64,000 nt of DNA, from NCBI RefSeq assembly GCF_036588685.1, contig NC_086383.1:56991448-57055447 (forward strand), written 5' to 3'. The DNA comes from Mytilus trossulus. Taxonomy: Eukaryota > Mollusca > Bivalvia > Mytilida > Mytilidae. A model generated the notes under the pieces. The model searched no databases. It was not told where the DNA came from and saw only the letters and a list, made by a program, of their open reading frames with translations. Position numbers and translations under genes: made by a program. Of the stretch, positions 38,039 through 49,199 are shown piece after piece. Each line of letters starts with the position of its first letter. Positions within the stretch are counted from its first letter, which is position 1.

Positions 38039-39417
38039 ACTGTTTAACTGTCTTGTCGTTAGTACGTTTAACTATATTGTAAACAACCTTCGATTTTTGT
38101 TCATTGTTTGCTCAAGCAGAAAGTGCGACATTTAAGTTTAATATTTTTATTGATAGATAGAATACATTACATTATTTGTTGTTTGAATTTAGATGTGAAC
38201 AAATGAAGGACTTTTATACCAATGAGAGGTTAAGATAGCAATAAAACCAGGTTTAATCCATCATTTTGTACATAAGAAAAGATCTGTACCAAGTCAGTAG
38301 TTATTATAATAATGTCAGTTATGCATTCATTGATGTATTTGAGCTTTTCATTTTGACTTTTGATGGGACTTTCCGTTTTGAATTTTCCTCGGAGTTCGGT
38401 ATTTTGTTTGTAACAGGATTGAATTGGTTTATAATTTAATTGTGAGTTTTGATTCTCATTTCTTTTCTCTTTTATAACTCAACCATTTTTTAGTTATTTT
38501 AGCATAAAAACTCTTCAAAGATACCAGGATTGAGATTTTGTAATTTCAGTTCATTAATATGTTTTGCAGTTTGGTGTGACGTCTGTTTTATTCAATTCGT
38601 ACGCATTTTGTTTAGAGGCCAGCTGTATCCCGCTTCCGGGTGTGGTTTTTTCTTGCTATGTTGAAGACCCATTGATGGCCTTCAGTTATTTTCTGCTTTT
38701 GTTTTGGGCTGTTGTTTTTTTGACATATTACCCATTTCCATTCTCAATTTCACTTGATTAATGTCAATTAATAAAATTTGAAATTAAAATATATACATAT
38801 GTGTGTTTGATTTATACTATAAACATCGCAGTGGAGTCAAACACACATGAATGTATAAGTTTACACAAATGACTCTTCATAACAAGGTTATTATCCATTT
38901 CCAGATGTTTTTAAAAATACTCTGGCCGGAGAATAGATGACAAAAAATGCTTTTATAAGATTTTAAAGTGGATTTTTATTAAAGAGGGACGAAAGATACC
39001 AAATTGACAGTCAAACTCATAAATCTAAAACAAACTGACAACGCCATGGCCAAAAATGAAAAAGACGAACAAAAGTACATATGACACAACATAGAAAACC
39101 AAAGAATAAACAACACAAACCCCACCAAAAACTAGGGGTGATCTCAAGTGCTCCGGAAAGGTAAGCAGATCCTGCTCCACATGTGGCTTATTCAGTGCTT
39201 TATTCATTTGTGCTCATATTGCCTTAAAAGATTTTGTAGACGATTCTTTCCTTACAATCACCAAATTGGCTTTTAAGATAAAAAAAAAAATTAAAAAAAA
39301 GAAAAAGAAAATCGGTCATCATTAAACTTTATCTTATATCTGTTTTGTCTTGGTTTTACTATTATTTTTTAAATTGTATTATACTTTATAAGTAGTCATG
39401 AAAAACTGTTAAAACTT
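38039..39417. repeat. Dispersed repeats between the fucosidase genes
   Basis: Positions 38243-38410 are the AAACCAGGTTTAATCC / TTTTCCTCGGAGTTCGGTAT repeat. Positions 38580-38770 are the repeat with GAAGACCCATTGATGGCC (its reverse is at 3950-4092); the 65-codon frame there is not a gene. Positions 38985-39200 (minus) are another copy of the satellite-founding repeat, with AACGCCATGGCC and ACACAAACCCCACCAAAAAC. Confidence 0.7.
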
Positions 39418-39640
39418 TGAATTTTTCGAAAAACTAGGGTTTTTCTTATCCCAGGAATAGATTACCTTTGTCGTATTTGGCACAACTTTTTGGGAATTTT
39501 GGGTCTTCAAAGCTCTTGAACTTTGTATTTGTTTGGCTTTATAACCATTTTGATATGAGCAGCACTGACGAGTCTTATGAAGACGATACGCACGCCTAGC
39601 GTATTAAATTATAATCCTGGTACCTTTGCTAACTATTTGA
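39418..39640 (+). repeat. Dispersed repeat with mutated hammerhead-like core
   Basis: Same family as 5236-5575 and 43555-43995. The core at 39565-39603 reads CTGACGAGTC, a 7-nt loop, GACGATACGC, a loop, then GCGTA. The GAAA box is GATA here, which should inactivate a hammerhead. Confidence 0.75.
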
Positions 39641-41105
39641 CATATGTTAATTCGATACAAAAAATATCGGTACCTTATCCCGGCCTCGTTAACCATTAGT
39701 AGAATCTAAATATTTGTTTGGTACTTATTAGTTAACTTATTTCTCGATTATATACAGTTCCAAATTATAATATATCCAAATATCAATATAGAAAGATCTT
39801 AATTGCTAATAAAGTAGTAGACAAATCTAGATAGACTAAAAACATAGAAATTAGGAATTTTGGCAACAGCAAAAACAAGCACTTCTTACTCACAGTATTC
39901 ATTACAGCTCACATGGAATTCTTCCTTTTGGATTTCATTAGTACACGTAACTATGAAGAACATAAATGCATAAATAAACTAAAACAAAACAACAAACAAA
40001 GATAAAACAAAAACCAACATAGAACAATATCAAATTATAATGGAAATCCAATTGCATTTGGCCTAAAGCTTGTATTTCTCTTGAGATATTAATAGAAATA
40101 GTTTATTAGAAATTATTTATGCATTTGGTGTGTAGACAGTTCTTGCGTGTTTTGTTTTTGCACTGTATTCCTGTCACGCAGAGTTGCTATTTAAGTTATA
40201 TTCTTTAACATTGTAATATAAGCGGGATGGTTGGCTAGTCATAAAACCAGGTTCAACCTGCAATGTTTGTCTCAAAATGCAGTATAGTGATTCTGTTGTT
40301 TTGGTTTTTGATACTACTGTTGCCTTTATTAGGTATACACATGTTTTGGTTTTATCTGAGTGACAATTGAAAAAGGCAACAGTACTATACCGCTGTCCAA
40401 AAGAAATGAATTGATTAAGAGAAACAAATCCGGGTTCCAACTAAAACCGAGTGAAACACGTCAACAGGCATCGAGTTATCTATAAGTTTTTGCGATCTTT
40501 AAGTTAAATAAAACAAACTTCTAATTAAACTAAATAAACATGTGTGTCCGCAGTTAATCACAATAATAAATGTACGCAAAACTTTCTGAATCAATGTACA
40601 GAACTTTGCTTACGATATAGGTTTTACGTTCTTGTTCATCTACTCATTTGTTACTAAACAATTCAAGTATGTTAAATTTTGAATTCATAAAATCGTTCAC
40701 TTCTATCAGAATTATATTAAGTTTGAATACATTAACTTGATTAAACATCAGCTTTTATGAGTATAAGTTGGTGGGTATTTAAGACATGTCGGCATTGACC
40801 AGACTGGTCTAACTGCAAGCAAGTGAAGTATTGAAAAATACATAGTAAAACATTGATTTGCTACATGTGTTCCTTATATTATTTTTTCAAACAAATTGAT
40901 AGCAACACCTCTGGATCAATTAAGAATTAAGTGCTTTTTTTAGTAAATTAAATGCATTATTATGGTGTGAAACAATCATATTAAAACACTTTAAAAAACG
41001 GCATTCATTATTAATAATTTCACATTTTCTTTTGGTAATATCAAACCACTACCGGTAGATGTAGACAGCTAGTTCAAGGAGGAAATCAAAACGAAAACAA
41101 AAAAG
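39641..41105. other. Intergenic, one dispersed repeat, no gene
   Basis: Positions 40205-40470 hold the CTAGTCATAAAACCAGGTTC and GGCAACAGTACTATACCGCT repeat, also seen at 44139-44700. The 88-codon minus frame at 40174-40440 runs through it and is not a gene. The rest is AT-rich with nothing recognised. Confidence 0.55.
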
Positions 41106-41282
41106 ATGCAAAACATTCAAATCTATTTAATTTTGCCAAAGTCTGTCTCATTAAACAAAGCATTTGTTCATGGGACCTTAGAACCAGTGAAATTTGAACA
41201 ATTAGGTGATGCAATTGCTGCATTAGGATCAAGTATTGGGCAGTTTAGGACAAACACTTCAAGAGGTGTGGTTAGAATATAA
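41106..41282 (+). CDS. Small open frame, 58 codons, unrecognised
   Basis: A plus frame starts ATG CAA AAC ATT, encodes 58 residues including KAFVHGTLEPVKFEQLGDAI and ends GVVRI-stop. Its composition (mixed charges, Ala/Gly/Leu spacing, normal-looking codons) is more protein-like than the surrounding AT-rich DNA. I do not recognise a family. It lies between the two fucosidase genes in the same orientation. It could be an exon, a remnant of a mobile-element protein, or chance. No splice sites were assigned. Confidence 0.25.
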   Translation: MQNIQIYLILPKSVSLNKAFVHGTLEPVKFEQLGDAIAALGSSIGQFRTNTSRGVVRI

Positions 41283-41796
41283 TATACCAAACAGCTAGAC
41301 GTATGATTAAAAATGTTTTTTTTCTTCAGAAAATATTATTTCGTATTGTCACACCTGTCCAATAGGATATTTCATTATGTTAAATGATAATAACATTATC
41401 ATAATAACAACAAAGATAATTATTTGGTTGTATATTTTAATACGGTTAGTTGAGGGTTATAAAAAGAAATCTAGGCAGCTGTCAAAATTTACATTAAATA
41501 GTAAAATCTTAGACACTAGTCGCTTATCGTATATATTCTAAATTTAGCAATGACTAAACAGGTCATTAATCGGATACCAAAACAAATTAAGGAATTTAAA
41601 TACGGCTAGTTCTTACAATACCCAATCGTGCTTATTTGATAGCATCAAACTGTGATAAAAAGATGCACTGTACTAATATAATGTGTGCATGCTTACAAAC
41701 TACTGTTGCAATAATCAACTTTCTTGTTGTAAAATATACCTATTTTTAACACTGTTTGCTTATCGTACATTATAAATTTAGCATTGATTATTTAAC
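41283..41796. other. Upstream region of fucosidase copy 2
   Basis: From about 41605 this aligns with the upstream region of copy 1. A partial echo of the same segment occurs at about 41520-41575 (TCGCTTATCGTATATATTCT, then TAAACAGGT), suggesting small local duplications before the gene. Its predicted 5'-UTR acceptor is at 41797-41798. Confidence 0.5.
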
Positions 41797-41838
41797 AGGT
41801 GGATGAACATATACCGACACAAGTCAAGGAAATCAAAT

Positions 41839-43203
41839 ATGGATATCTACAGTTTATGTTTATGTTTATGTTGTGTATTTTTGTCTGCTGCACAACGGTA
41901 CGAACCAACATGGGAATCTCTCGAAAGCAGACCACTTCCGTCATGGTTTGATGAAGCTAAGCTAGGTATTTTTATGCACTGGGGAGTGTTTTCTGTTCCT
42001 AGTTATAGTGCAGTTTGGTTCTGGAATAATTGGAAAAATGGAAATAAAGACATTAACAATTTTATGAAACGTAACTATCGACCTGGTTACACGTATGCTG
42101 ACTTTGCAGCAGATTTCAAAACAGAGTTCTATGATCCAAAACGATGGGCTGCTATATTACAGGCTTCAGGGGCTAAATATGTTGTTCTAGTTTCGAAACA
42201 TCACGAGGGCTTCACAAATTGGCCCTCAAATTATTCATGGAACTGGAATTCTTACGACACTGGACCACATAGAGATCTCGTCGGTGAACTAGCTACTGCA
42301 GTTCGGGAGACAACAGATCTTCGATTTGGTCTATACCATTCCCTGTATGAATGGTTCAATCCGTTATATCTGAAGGACAAAGAAAATAATTTTACAACTC
42401 AAGATTTTGTAAAAATGAAAACAATGCCAGAACTATATGAACTTGTGAATCGATATAAACCAGAAGTAATTTGGTCAGATGGCGACTGGGAAGCATCGGA
42501 TAGTTACTGGACGTCAAAGGAATTCATCGCTTGGCTCTACAATGACAGCCCTGTCAAGGATACTGTTGTCACCAATGATAGATGGGGGCGTGGCGATATG
42601 TGCCACCATGGGGGATATCTTACATGCAGCGATAGGTATAATCCTAAAACTCTCCAGAAAAGAAAATTTGAAAACCCAATGACGATAGACAAAAATCACT
42701 GGGGATTCCGAAGAGAGGCAAATATTGAAGACTTTTATACATCAAGAGAACTGATTGCTACATTTGCACAAACTATAAGCTGTGGTGGGAATATGCTTAT
42801 GAACGTTGGACCAACTAGCTATGGAACAATCCAACCAATCTATGAAGAAAGACTTCTACAATTTGGAAAATGGATGAAAATAAACGAGGAAGCAATATAT
42901 AAGTCAAAGCCATGGACAACACAACAAGATAACGCCACGAATGCATGGTATACAATGCAAAAAACGACGAGTGGAACCAACGTGTATGCCATTTTACTTG
43001 ACTGGCCTGATAAAAACTATTTGTATTTGAATGCACCTGTGGCCAGTACCAGCACTTCTATAACGATGCTAGGATATTCAGGTTATTTTAGTTACTCAGT
43101 AGTGCAATCCTCCGGGATAAATATAACACTACCAGTCATATCATTCTCAAAGATACCAAGTACTGATGCGTGGGTTTTTAAATTGACTGATTTAAAGAAC
43201 TGA
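41839..43203 (+). CDS. Alpha-L-fucosidase (GH29), copy 2
   Basis: 454 residues from the ATG at 41839. An in-frame ATG at 41803 would add 12 polar residues before the signal peptide. I reject it because the equivalent ATG in copy 1 is out of frame and because the signal peptide (residues 1-18, [11 protein letters not shown] then A-Q-R) should be N-terminal. The enzyme hydrolyses alpha-L-fucosyl linkages in the lysosome or secreted fluids. Nucleophile Asp214 is in IWSDGDWE, keeping the acidic-Trp-Glu sequence seen in mammalian FUCA1. Glu278 is in KFENPMTID; Cys255-His-His-Gly is intact. It is very similar to copy 1 (most differences are single conservative residues) and also has no intron in the coding region. 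Direct tandem orientation, about 4 kb apart, points to recent duplication. Confidence 0.95.
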   Translation: MDIYSLCLCLCCVFLSAAQRYEPTWESLESRPLPSWFDEAKLGIFMHWGVFSVPSYSAVWFWNNWKNGNKDINNFMKRNYRPGYTYADFAADFKTEFYDPKRWAAILQASGAKYVVLVSKHHEGFTNWPSNYSWNWNSYDTGPHRDLVGELATAVRETTDLRFGLYHSLYEWFNPLYLKDKENNFTTQDFVKMKTMPELYELVNRYKPEVIWSDGDWEASDSYWTSKEFIAWLYNDSPVKDTVVTNDRWGRGDMCHHGGYLTCSDRYNPKTLQKRKFENPMTIDKNHWGFRREANIEDFYTSRELIATFAQTISCGGNMLMNVGPTSYGTIQPIYEERLLQFGKWMKINEEAIYKSKPWTTQQDNATNAWYTMQKTTSGTNVYAILLDWPDKNYLYLNAPVASTSTSITMLGYSGYFSYSVVQSSGINITLPVISFSKIPSTDAWVFKLTDLKN

Positions 43204-43554
43204 TTCTGTTGTAATAAAAGTAAAAACTTGAACCTTAGTGCCTCTGGTTATTAATGACGTCGAATGATCATTTTAGGAGAAAAAGACAGATACTCATTAC
43301 TTTCAGACATATATAAAAACATACAAATATATCAAGGGATTTGTGATGCAATTAATTTTGAGTGCAACTAGATATTAGCTTAAAGCTTATTAATTTATTA
43401 TTACTAAAGTAACTAGTGTTAATTTTTCTTTCCATTTTTGCAACAAACTATTCATGTTATTTTATTAGCTTCTATTTTTTATAATATTTGTGTTTATGCT
43501 TACTTTTTCATCGTGTATTTCAACTTTGTACTTCTTCTAGTTTAATAGATATTT
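43204..43554. other. 3' flank of fucosidase copy 2
   Basis: An AATAAA lies at 43213-43218, only about 10 bp after the stop codon, so it may or may not be the used poly(A) signal. The remaining sequence is AT-rich with no gene. Confidence 0.4.
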
Positions 43555-43637
43555 TGAGTTGGGCGTCACTGATGAGTCTTATGTAGACGAAACGCGCGTC
43601 TGTCGTACTAAATTATAATCCTGGTACCTTTGATAAC
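43555..43637 (+). repeat. 3' part of hammerhead-like dispersed repeat, first of a tandem pair
   Basis: The core at 43569-43607 reads CTGATGAGTC, loop TTATGTA, GACGAAACGC, loop, then TCGTA. Stem II (GTC/GAC) is intact; the four-base stem III has one mismatch. The next copy follows directly. Confidence 0.75.
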
Positions 43638-43995
43638 TATTAACACCACTGGGTCGATGCCACTGCTGGTGGACGTTTCGGCCCCGAGGGTATCACAAGC
43701 CCAGTAGTCAACACTTCGGTGTTGACATGAATATCAATAATGTGGTCATTTTTATAAATTTCCTGTTTACAAAACTTTGAATTTTTTCGACAAACTAAGG
43801 GTTTTCTAATCCCAGGCAGAGATTACCTTAGCTGTATTTGTCACAACTTTTTAGAATTTTGAATCCTCAATGCTCTTCAACTTTGTACTTGTTTGGTTTT
43901 ATAAATATTTTGACTTGAGCGTCACTGATGAGTCTTATGTAGACGAAACGCGCTTCTGGCGTACTAAATTATAATCCTGGTACCTTTGATAATTA
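43638..43995 (+). repeat. Hammerhead-like dispersed repeat, complete copy
   Basis: Full-length copy following 43555-43637 head to tail. The core at 43925-43963 has CTGATGAG, stem II GTC/GAC, GAAA, stem III ACGC/GCGT, and GTA at the expected cleavage position. The distance between the two predicted cleavage positions is 356 bp. No convincing stem I flanks the core. Confidence 0.8.
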
Positions 43996-45343
43996 TCATA
44001 AAAATCCTTGATGAAATTCGCAAACACTTTGGAGCATTCATGTATTGTTAGTTTCCTAGTTTCAGAAGGGCAGATCTCTAAGCAAATTCAAAGTAAAATT
44101 TGTAGTTATAAACAATCTAACAGTTATATTCTCATAAAATCAACTATAAAGGCAACAGTAGTATACCGGTGTTCAAAAGTAGTCAATCGATTGAGCGAAA
44201 ACAACTTCGGATTGAATCCCAAAACCGAGAGAAACAGACCAACTATAAGGGAGAAACACAGGAACAACAGAAACACCGAAGTGTAACAAAAACATACTCA
44301 TATAACACACATAAAAACGAACTATTTGATAACAACCGCAGTATTACGGACTTGGTTCGGCACGTTTTAAGAAAAAATGGTGAGTTTTGAACCAGCTGTG
44401 ATGGCATGCCAAACCTCCTGCTCTATGACAATGTTAAAAAATCGCTAAAACACTACGTGACAGAAATACAGCATAAGCACACGTTAGAACATTCACAACA
44501 GAGAAACGCATATACAAATTATATAATTATAGTCGACACAACATCACATTATGCAACCAGCAAAACAACAACGCACATATACCATCGACGACCAACAAAA
44601 CAGGTTATCAAATACAGTGACGCACTAACTTAACTAACGCGACTGTCAAACAAGTGAGAGGTTTAGCTAGCTATAAAACCAGGTTCAATCCACCATTTTC
44701 TACATTAGAAAATGCCTGTACCAAGTCAGGAATATGACAGTTGTTATCCATTCGTTTGATGTGTTTGGACTTTTGATTTTTGATTTTCCTCTTTGAATTT
44801 TCCTCGGAGTTCAGTATTTTTGTGTTTTTACTTTTAACTAACATGCAACCTCGAATTATATTCAAAATATTCGTCTTAACAATTCCATGGAAAGGCAATT
44901 GTTTTGCATTGTTTCGATCATTTTAGTTATATGTATGTCTTAACTTGATGATTATTATTGCTGTTCACAATTTATGTATAATATCTGCAAAACAAAATAT
45001 TTTAAAATACTAAAAAGAAACGTTAAAATGTCAAAAATCAACATTTGATTAATTTGATGGTTTAAGAAATATTGACATTTTTGTAGCATAAATATCAATA
45101 TCCTATAATGATTCAATTGAATAGGTTTTATGTTGTTATGATTTAGATCTTGTTTTGTAAGTCATTTATATGTGTACAGTGACAGTTGTTATCCATTCGT
45201 ATGATGTGTTAAAACTTTGAGCTTTTGATTTTACTAATTGATCAAGGACTTTCCGTTTGCATCTAACTCGGATTTCGGTACTTTTATAATTTTATTTTTT
45301 TCTATCTTTATAACAAAAATCGATAAAGACGGTGAAAATTTTG
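43996..45343. repeat. Dispersed repeats, no gene
   Basis: Positions 44139-44840 form a long repeat from AAAGGCAACAGTAGTATACC to TTTTCCTCGGAGTTCAGTAT. Related pieces are at 40205-40470, 33955-34083 and 38243-38410. Three 73-92 codon frames inside are not genes. Positions 45178-45290 are a diverged fragment of the last part. Confidence 0.65.
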
Positions 45344-45518
45344 AGATTACCCCGTTTTTGGTGGGGTTCGTGTTGCTTATTCTTTAGTTTTCTATGTTTT
45401 GTCATGTGTTCTATTGTTAGTCTGATTGTCTTTTTTCATTTTTAGCCAGGCGTTGTCAGTTTATTTTCAATTTATGAGTTTGGCCGTCCATCTTATTCCT
45501 TTCGTCCCCTTTTTACAT
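45344..45518 (+). repeat. Satellite-founding dispersed repeat, plus-strand copy
   Basis: Contains TTGGTGGGGTTCGTGTTGCT then TTTTCTATGTTTTGT. It lines up with TGGTGGAATTCGTGTTGCT and GTTCTATGTTTTGT of the 66-bp unit. It continues through the GTCAGTTTATTTTCAATTTA block seen just right of the array. Confidence 0.8.
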
Positions 45519-45862
45519 ATACTATGGGTAGCAATCCTGTTACAATTAGTCTAGTCGGGTCCCAAATTATTTCTTAAAAAGTGACCTCAAGGATGAACAT
45601 TGATTACACTAGGTCATACAGAGCTTTTATTATAATTGATAGATAGACAAATGAGACAACTACACATTGCTCTCGGTATAAACATGACTTCAGCCATCAG
45701 ACATGTTCCTGAAACAACCTGCATTAGACAATAGCAAATATAATTGTCCGGGAAGCCTTCGCATAAAATCGAGGAGCATTAGATACACCAATAACCTAAA
45801 CAAGGCAGCTAAAATGTTAGATCAATCCTGCTTTGGGGAGCTGCAACTTAGATCTAGCATGA
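45519..45862. other. Repeat-like sequence, no gene
   Basis: Contains ACAAATGAGACAACTACACATTGC, here split as ACAAATGAGACAAC and CACATTGC, resembling the end of the repeat at 2463. The 63-codon frame at 45703-45894 overlaps the adjoining MITE and is not a gene. Confidence 0.4.
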
Positions 45863-46083
45863 TACCGTATAGCGGGTTATTTTCGCGGGTGTAAAATTTC
45901 GCGATTTTCATTGAATAAGGTATACGAAATATTTTGGAGGTTATTATTTTGGCGGATTCAAAACTGTTGTCAATACCTTTGCATGTGCACTTTTAAATTG
46001 GCGGAATTTATTTTGGCGATTTTGTTCTCTCCGCGAAAATAAGCGAAAATTTACACCCCGCGAAAATAACCCGCTATACGGTA
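45863..46083. mobile_element. TA-flanked MITE, 217 bp, long inverted repeats
   Basis: The left end, after TA, is CCGTATAGCGGGTTATTTTC. The right end, reverse complemented, is the same sequence. The inverted repeats extend about 40 bp with a few mismatches. The TA on each side is the target duplication typical of Tc1/mariner-type elements. No coding capacity. Confidence 0.85.
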
Positions 46084-48915
46084 AATAACCTTCATATTGA
46101 ATGAAAGTTCCATTACCTATACACACCTCTTTGGCTGCCTGCAAAATTGTCATCATATTCATACAAGTCCAGACGGACTAACGAATACTAAAAACAGCTA
46201 TTATCAGTTGTGTATGCCCTGGCTTTTATTTTTGAGTGAAAAAAACCCTCAAATATTTAAATATATGGAAGACAAAAGGTAACAAAAAAAACAAGGAAAA
46301 TTTAAAACGGAAAATACCTTATCGAATAGCCAAATCAAAAGGTCAAACACATCAAACAAATGGATAACAACTGCCATAATTCTGACTTGGTACAATCATT
46401 TTCTTAAGTAGATGTTGGATTAAACGTAGTTTTAAAGCAAGCTGAACTGCTCAGTTGTATGACAGTTGCTTAAAATTTCATATTGACAACAATGCGTGAA
46501 CTAAACAAACAGACATAATAGGAAAAAAATCAAAAATAGGGGCGCAGCAGTCAACATTATGCTTTAATCTTTATCAATAAAAGACAAACAACTATATCAA
46601 CAAGAAACAAGAATGTGTCCCCAATTTTCTATGTTCAGTGGACCAGGAAAATGGTTAAAATTTCTAATTTGGTATTAAAATTAGAAGGATCATACCATAG
46701 AGAACATGTGTACTTAGTTTTAAGTTGATGGACTTCAACTTCATCAATAACTACCTTGACCAAAAACTTTTATCTGAAGCGGGACAGATTGACAAACGAA
46801 CGAAAGGAAGGACGTAGACCAGAAAACATCGATAAATGGGGCATAATAAGCACATAGATAATGTAATATGTATCTGGATATCAAGTATCAACCTCTGAAC
46901 ATGACTTGTAATGGAAAGACAAATGCACAAAACATTTCTGGTATGATTGTTGAAATAAAGTGGATGTAGCTTAGTACATATTTCAAGGGGAGCACTTGTA
47001 GTTTCTTAGAAAAATCATCTTCATTAGCCAAGGGTTAAGATCAACCACCCTCCTCTCCAGATGATGAAGAAAAATGTACGATGGATGAACTAACACGAAT
47101 GGACAGAAAGTTAATATCTAGGTAATCAAGTATACCCATTAATCATATTTAGTTTGCTTTGTTGTGCAGATATCAATAGGTCTCAAATGGAAGGTTGAAA
47201 ATCACGCCATTTTACACCCCTATATGTCAAATAGAAGGCAAGCTCATGTGCTCTGGAAGGATGATTTAGCTTCCTTGTGTTGCTGCAATTTAAGTTATCC
47301 ATTGCCACATCAAAGTATAAAATGGGATGAATCCTTTCTCATGCTTATAGTTTGTTGGAATGTTTGTTCATGTAACCTTTCAAATAAAGAAGGTGTTTTC
47401 TTTTCAAACGTCTCACTCAAAACCAGAACATTTAGATGTCTTGTAAAATCTTGCAATGATTTTTTAGTTCCCTCACCCGACTTTGAAATGAAGAACATGA
47501 ATAAAGTTTCATGAAAGTTTTTGCAATGCAATTGTCCATACAATTAATATTTCCAAGGGACATAAATCTTTCAAAAAAGTTCAACACATTTTTTTTTTTA
47601 ATTTGTCAATAGACATTGGTTTTAACCTTTGTATAATCGGGGGAAAAAATTGGAAAGAGTTGTACACATGAAAGCTAATAATGCAATATTCCATGAAATT
47701 CACATTTCGTAGGGGAATAACTTTCAATAAAAGAACAGTGGTTCAATTTCCCCTGCTTGAACATATTTTATCCATCCAAGGGCAATAACTAAAACAAGAA
47801 TGTGTCCATAATGGCTGCCCCACTCCCACTATCATATTCTATGTTCAGTGGACAGTGAAATTGTGGTCAATACTCGAATTTGGCATTGAAATTAGAAAGA
47901 TCATATCATAGGGAACATGTGTACTACGTTTCAAGTTGATTGGAATAAAACTTCATCAAAAACTACCTTGACCAAAAACTTTATACACCGGGCATAAAAA
48001 TTATTTTTTTTTGCTTTGATAAATGAAGGCTTCAGAGAAAATACAACACCTTTGATACAAGTTTCATGATAGTTCTTGCAATGCAATTGTCCATACAATA
48101 AATTTTTCCAAGGGACATAAATCTTTCAAAATAGTTCATCAACACATTTTTTTTTAATTTGTCAATAGACATTGGTTTTAACCTTTGTATAATCAGATGC
48201 CACTGCCTTTATAATTATTTTTTTCAAGGGGCAAAATGGGTAAAAAAGTATGAGATCCAACTATCTAAGACATTGCTTATATAAAACAATGATATAAGTT
48301 TCATTACATTTTGACAAGAATTGTACAGATGAGAGCCACAACAATATAACTCTTTTTAAAACAATTGATAAGCACCAGTTTTCAAATTTACTCAAACAAA
48401 GAGGATTTAAACCTAAATTTCATAAAACTCTGGAAAGAGTTGTGCTCTTAAAAGTGTTAAAAATGCAATTTTTCATATAATCAATATTTTCAATTTCATT
48501 AAAATCTGGCAAGAACTGTACACTTACTAGACCAGACTGACTAATGGATGGACACCTGTTATATCCATGCATGGACAACACAGGAGACAAAAATAGTTGA
48601 TCAGTACTGATTTGAAAAGTTATCAGAGATTGTTGATATAAACTGGAGAAAGAGGTTGCATAAAAATCTGGCAAGATTGTACAAGTGAGCTCCCTTTCAA
48701 GACAGTACAGACTGCCTCAAGAAAGGACATCCATATTTTTTATGTCCCTTGTGTCTTTTGGGACACAAATGTGTTTCTTTTATGATAATAGAAGCCATGT
48801 GGTGACAATAGTTCAAAAAGCTTATGGGGCTAAATGAGAAAAATTATATTTGTTCCGACCATATGCTTAAAATAGAAACCATTTGATATTTTTAAAACAA
48901 TGAAGTCTCCATGTT
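46084..48915. repeat. Dispersed repeats, no gene supported
   Basis: 46290-46480 resembles 29930-30130. 46610-46840 and 47790-47985 are two copies of a repeat with AAGAATGTGTCC, CTATGTTCAGTGGAC and ACTACCTTGACCAAAAACTT. 47505-47640 and 48060-48198 are two copies of another (TTGCAATGCAATTGTCCATA, AATTTGTCAATAGACATTGG). A 116-codon plus frame at 47164-47514 and an 84-codon minus frame at 48420-48674 match nothing known and are not considered genes. Confidence 0.6.
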
Positions 48916-48924
48916 GTTCATTAA

Positions 48925-48930
48925 TTTATT
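48925..48930 (-). terminator. Candidate poly(A) signal of the IF1 gene
   Basis: AATAAA on the minus strand about 190 bp after the IF1 stop codon (49116). It is the only canonical hexamer I saw in that interval. Confidence 0.45.
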
Positions 48931-49115
48931 CTATAACAAGTCACACATTTAAATGTCTACAATGACATTTCATAATATTCCCTGACATACATAAAAGAAT
49001 TGTTATTCATCTTCTCAGTTTCTAAATTTTAAAAAATCACATTGACAAAGAAACACATATGCAGTCGTACGTAAGAAGAAACTCTTGATTTAACTATGTT
49101 TTTCTCAGGGATATT

Positions 49116-49199
49116 TTAATCACTACTACTGGACCCGTCTGTTTTCTTTTCTGCCTTAGCTAGGTCAGTTATTCTCTTCTTGTGTCTGTCAATTGCTTC
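49116..49199 (-). other. ATP5IF1: IF1 last exon
   Basis: 84 bp after a long T-run acceptor (TTTTTTATACAG). Encodes EAIDRHKKRITDLAKAEKKT then DGSSSSD and TAA. The Ser-rich acidic tail follows the end of the coiled coil. Confidence 0.92.

Noticed and set aside
41803-41838. Upstream in-frame ATG of fucosidase copy 2.
   Set aside because: It would put 12 polar residues before the signal peptide, and the matching ATG in copy 1 is out of frame.
43925-43963. Calling an active type I or type III hammerhead ribozyme.
   Set aside because: With stem III closed no stem I forms, and the alternative topology with a short UGAC/GUCA stem I lacks a stem III; kept as a candidate finding only.
47164-47514. 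116-codon plus frame.
   Set aside because: Lies among dispersed repeats, no recognisable domain, no splice context.
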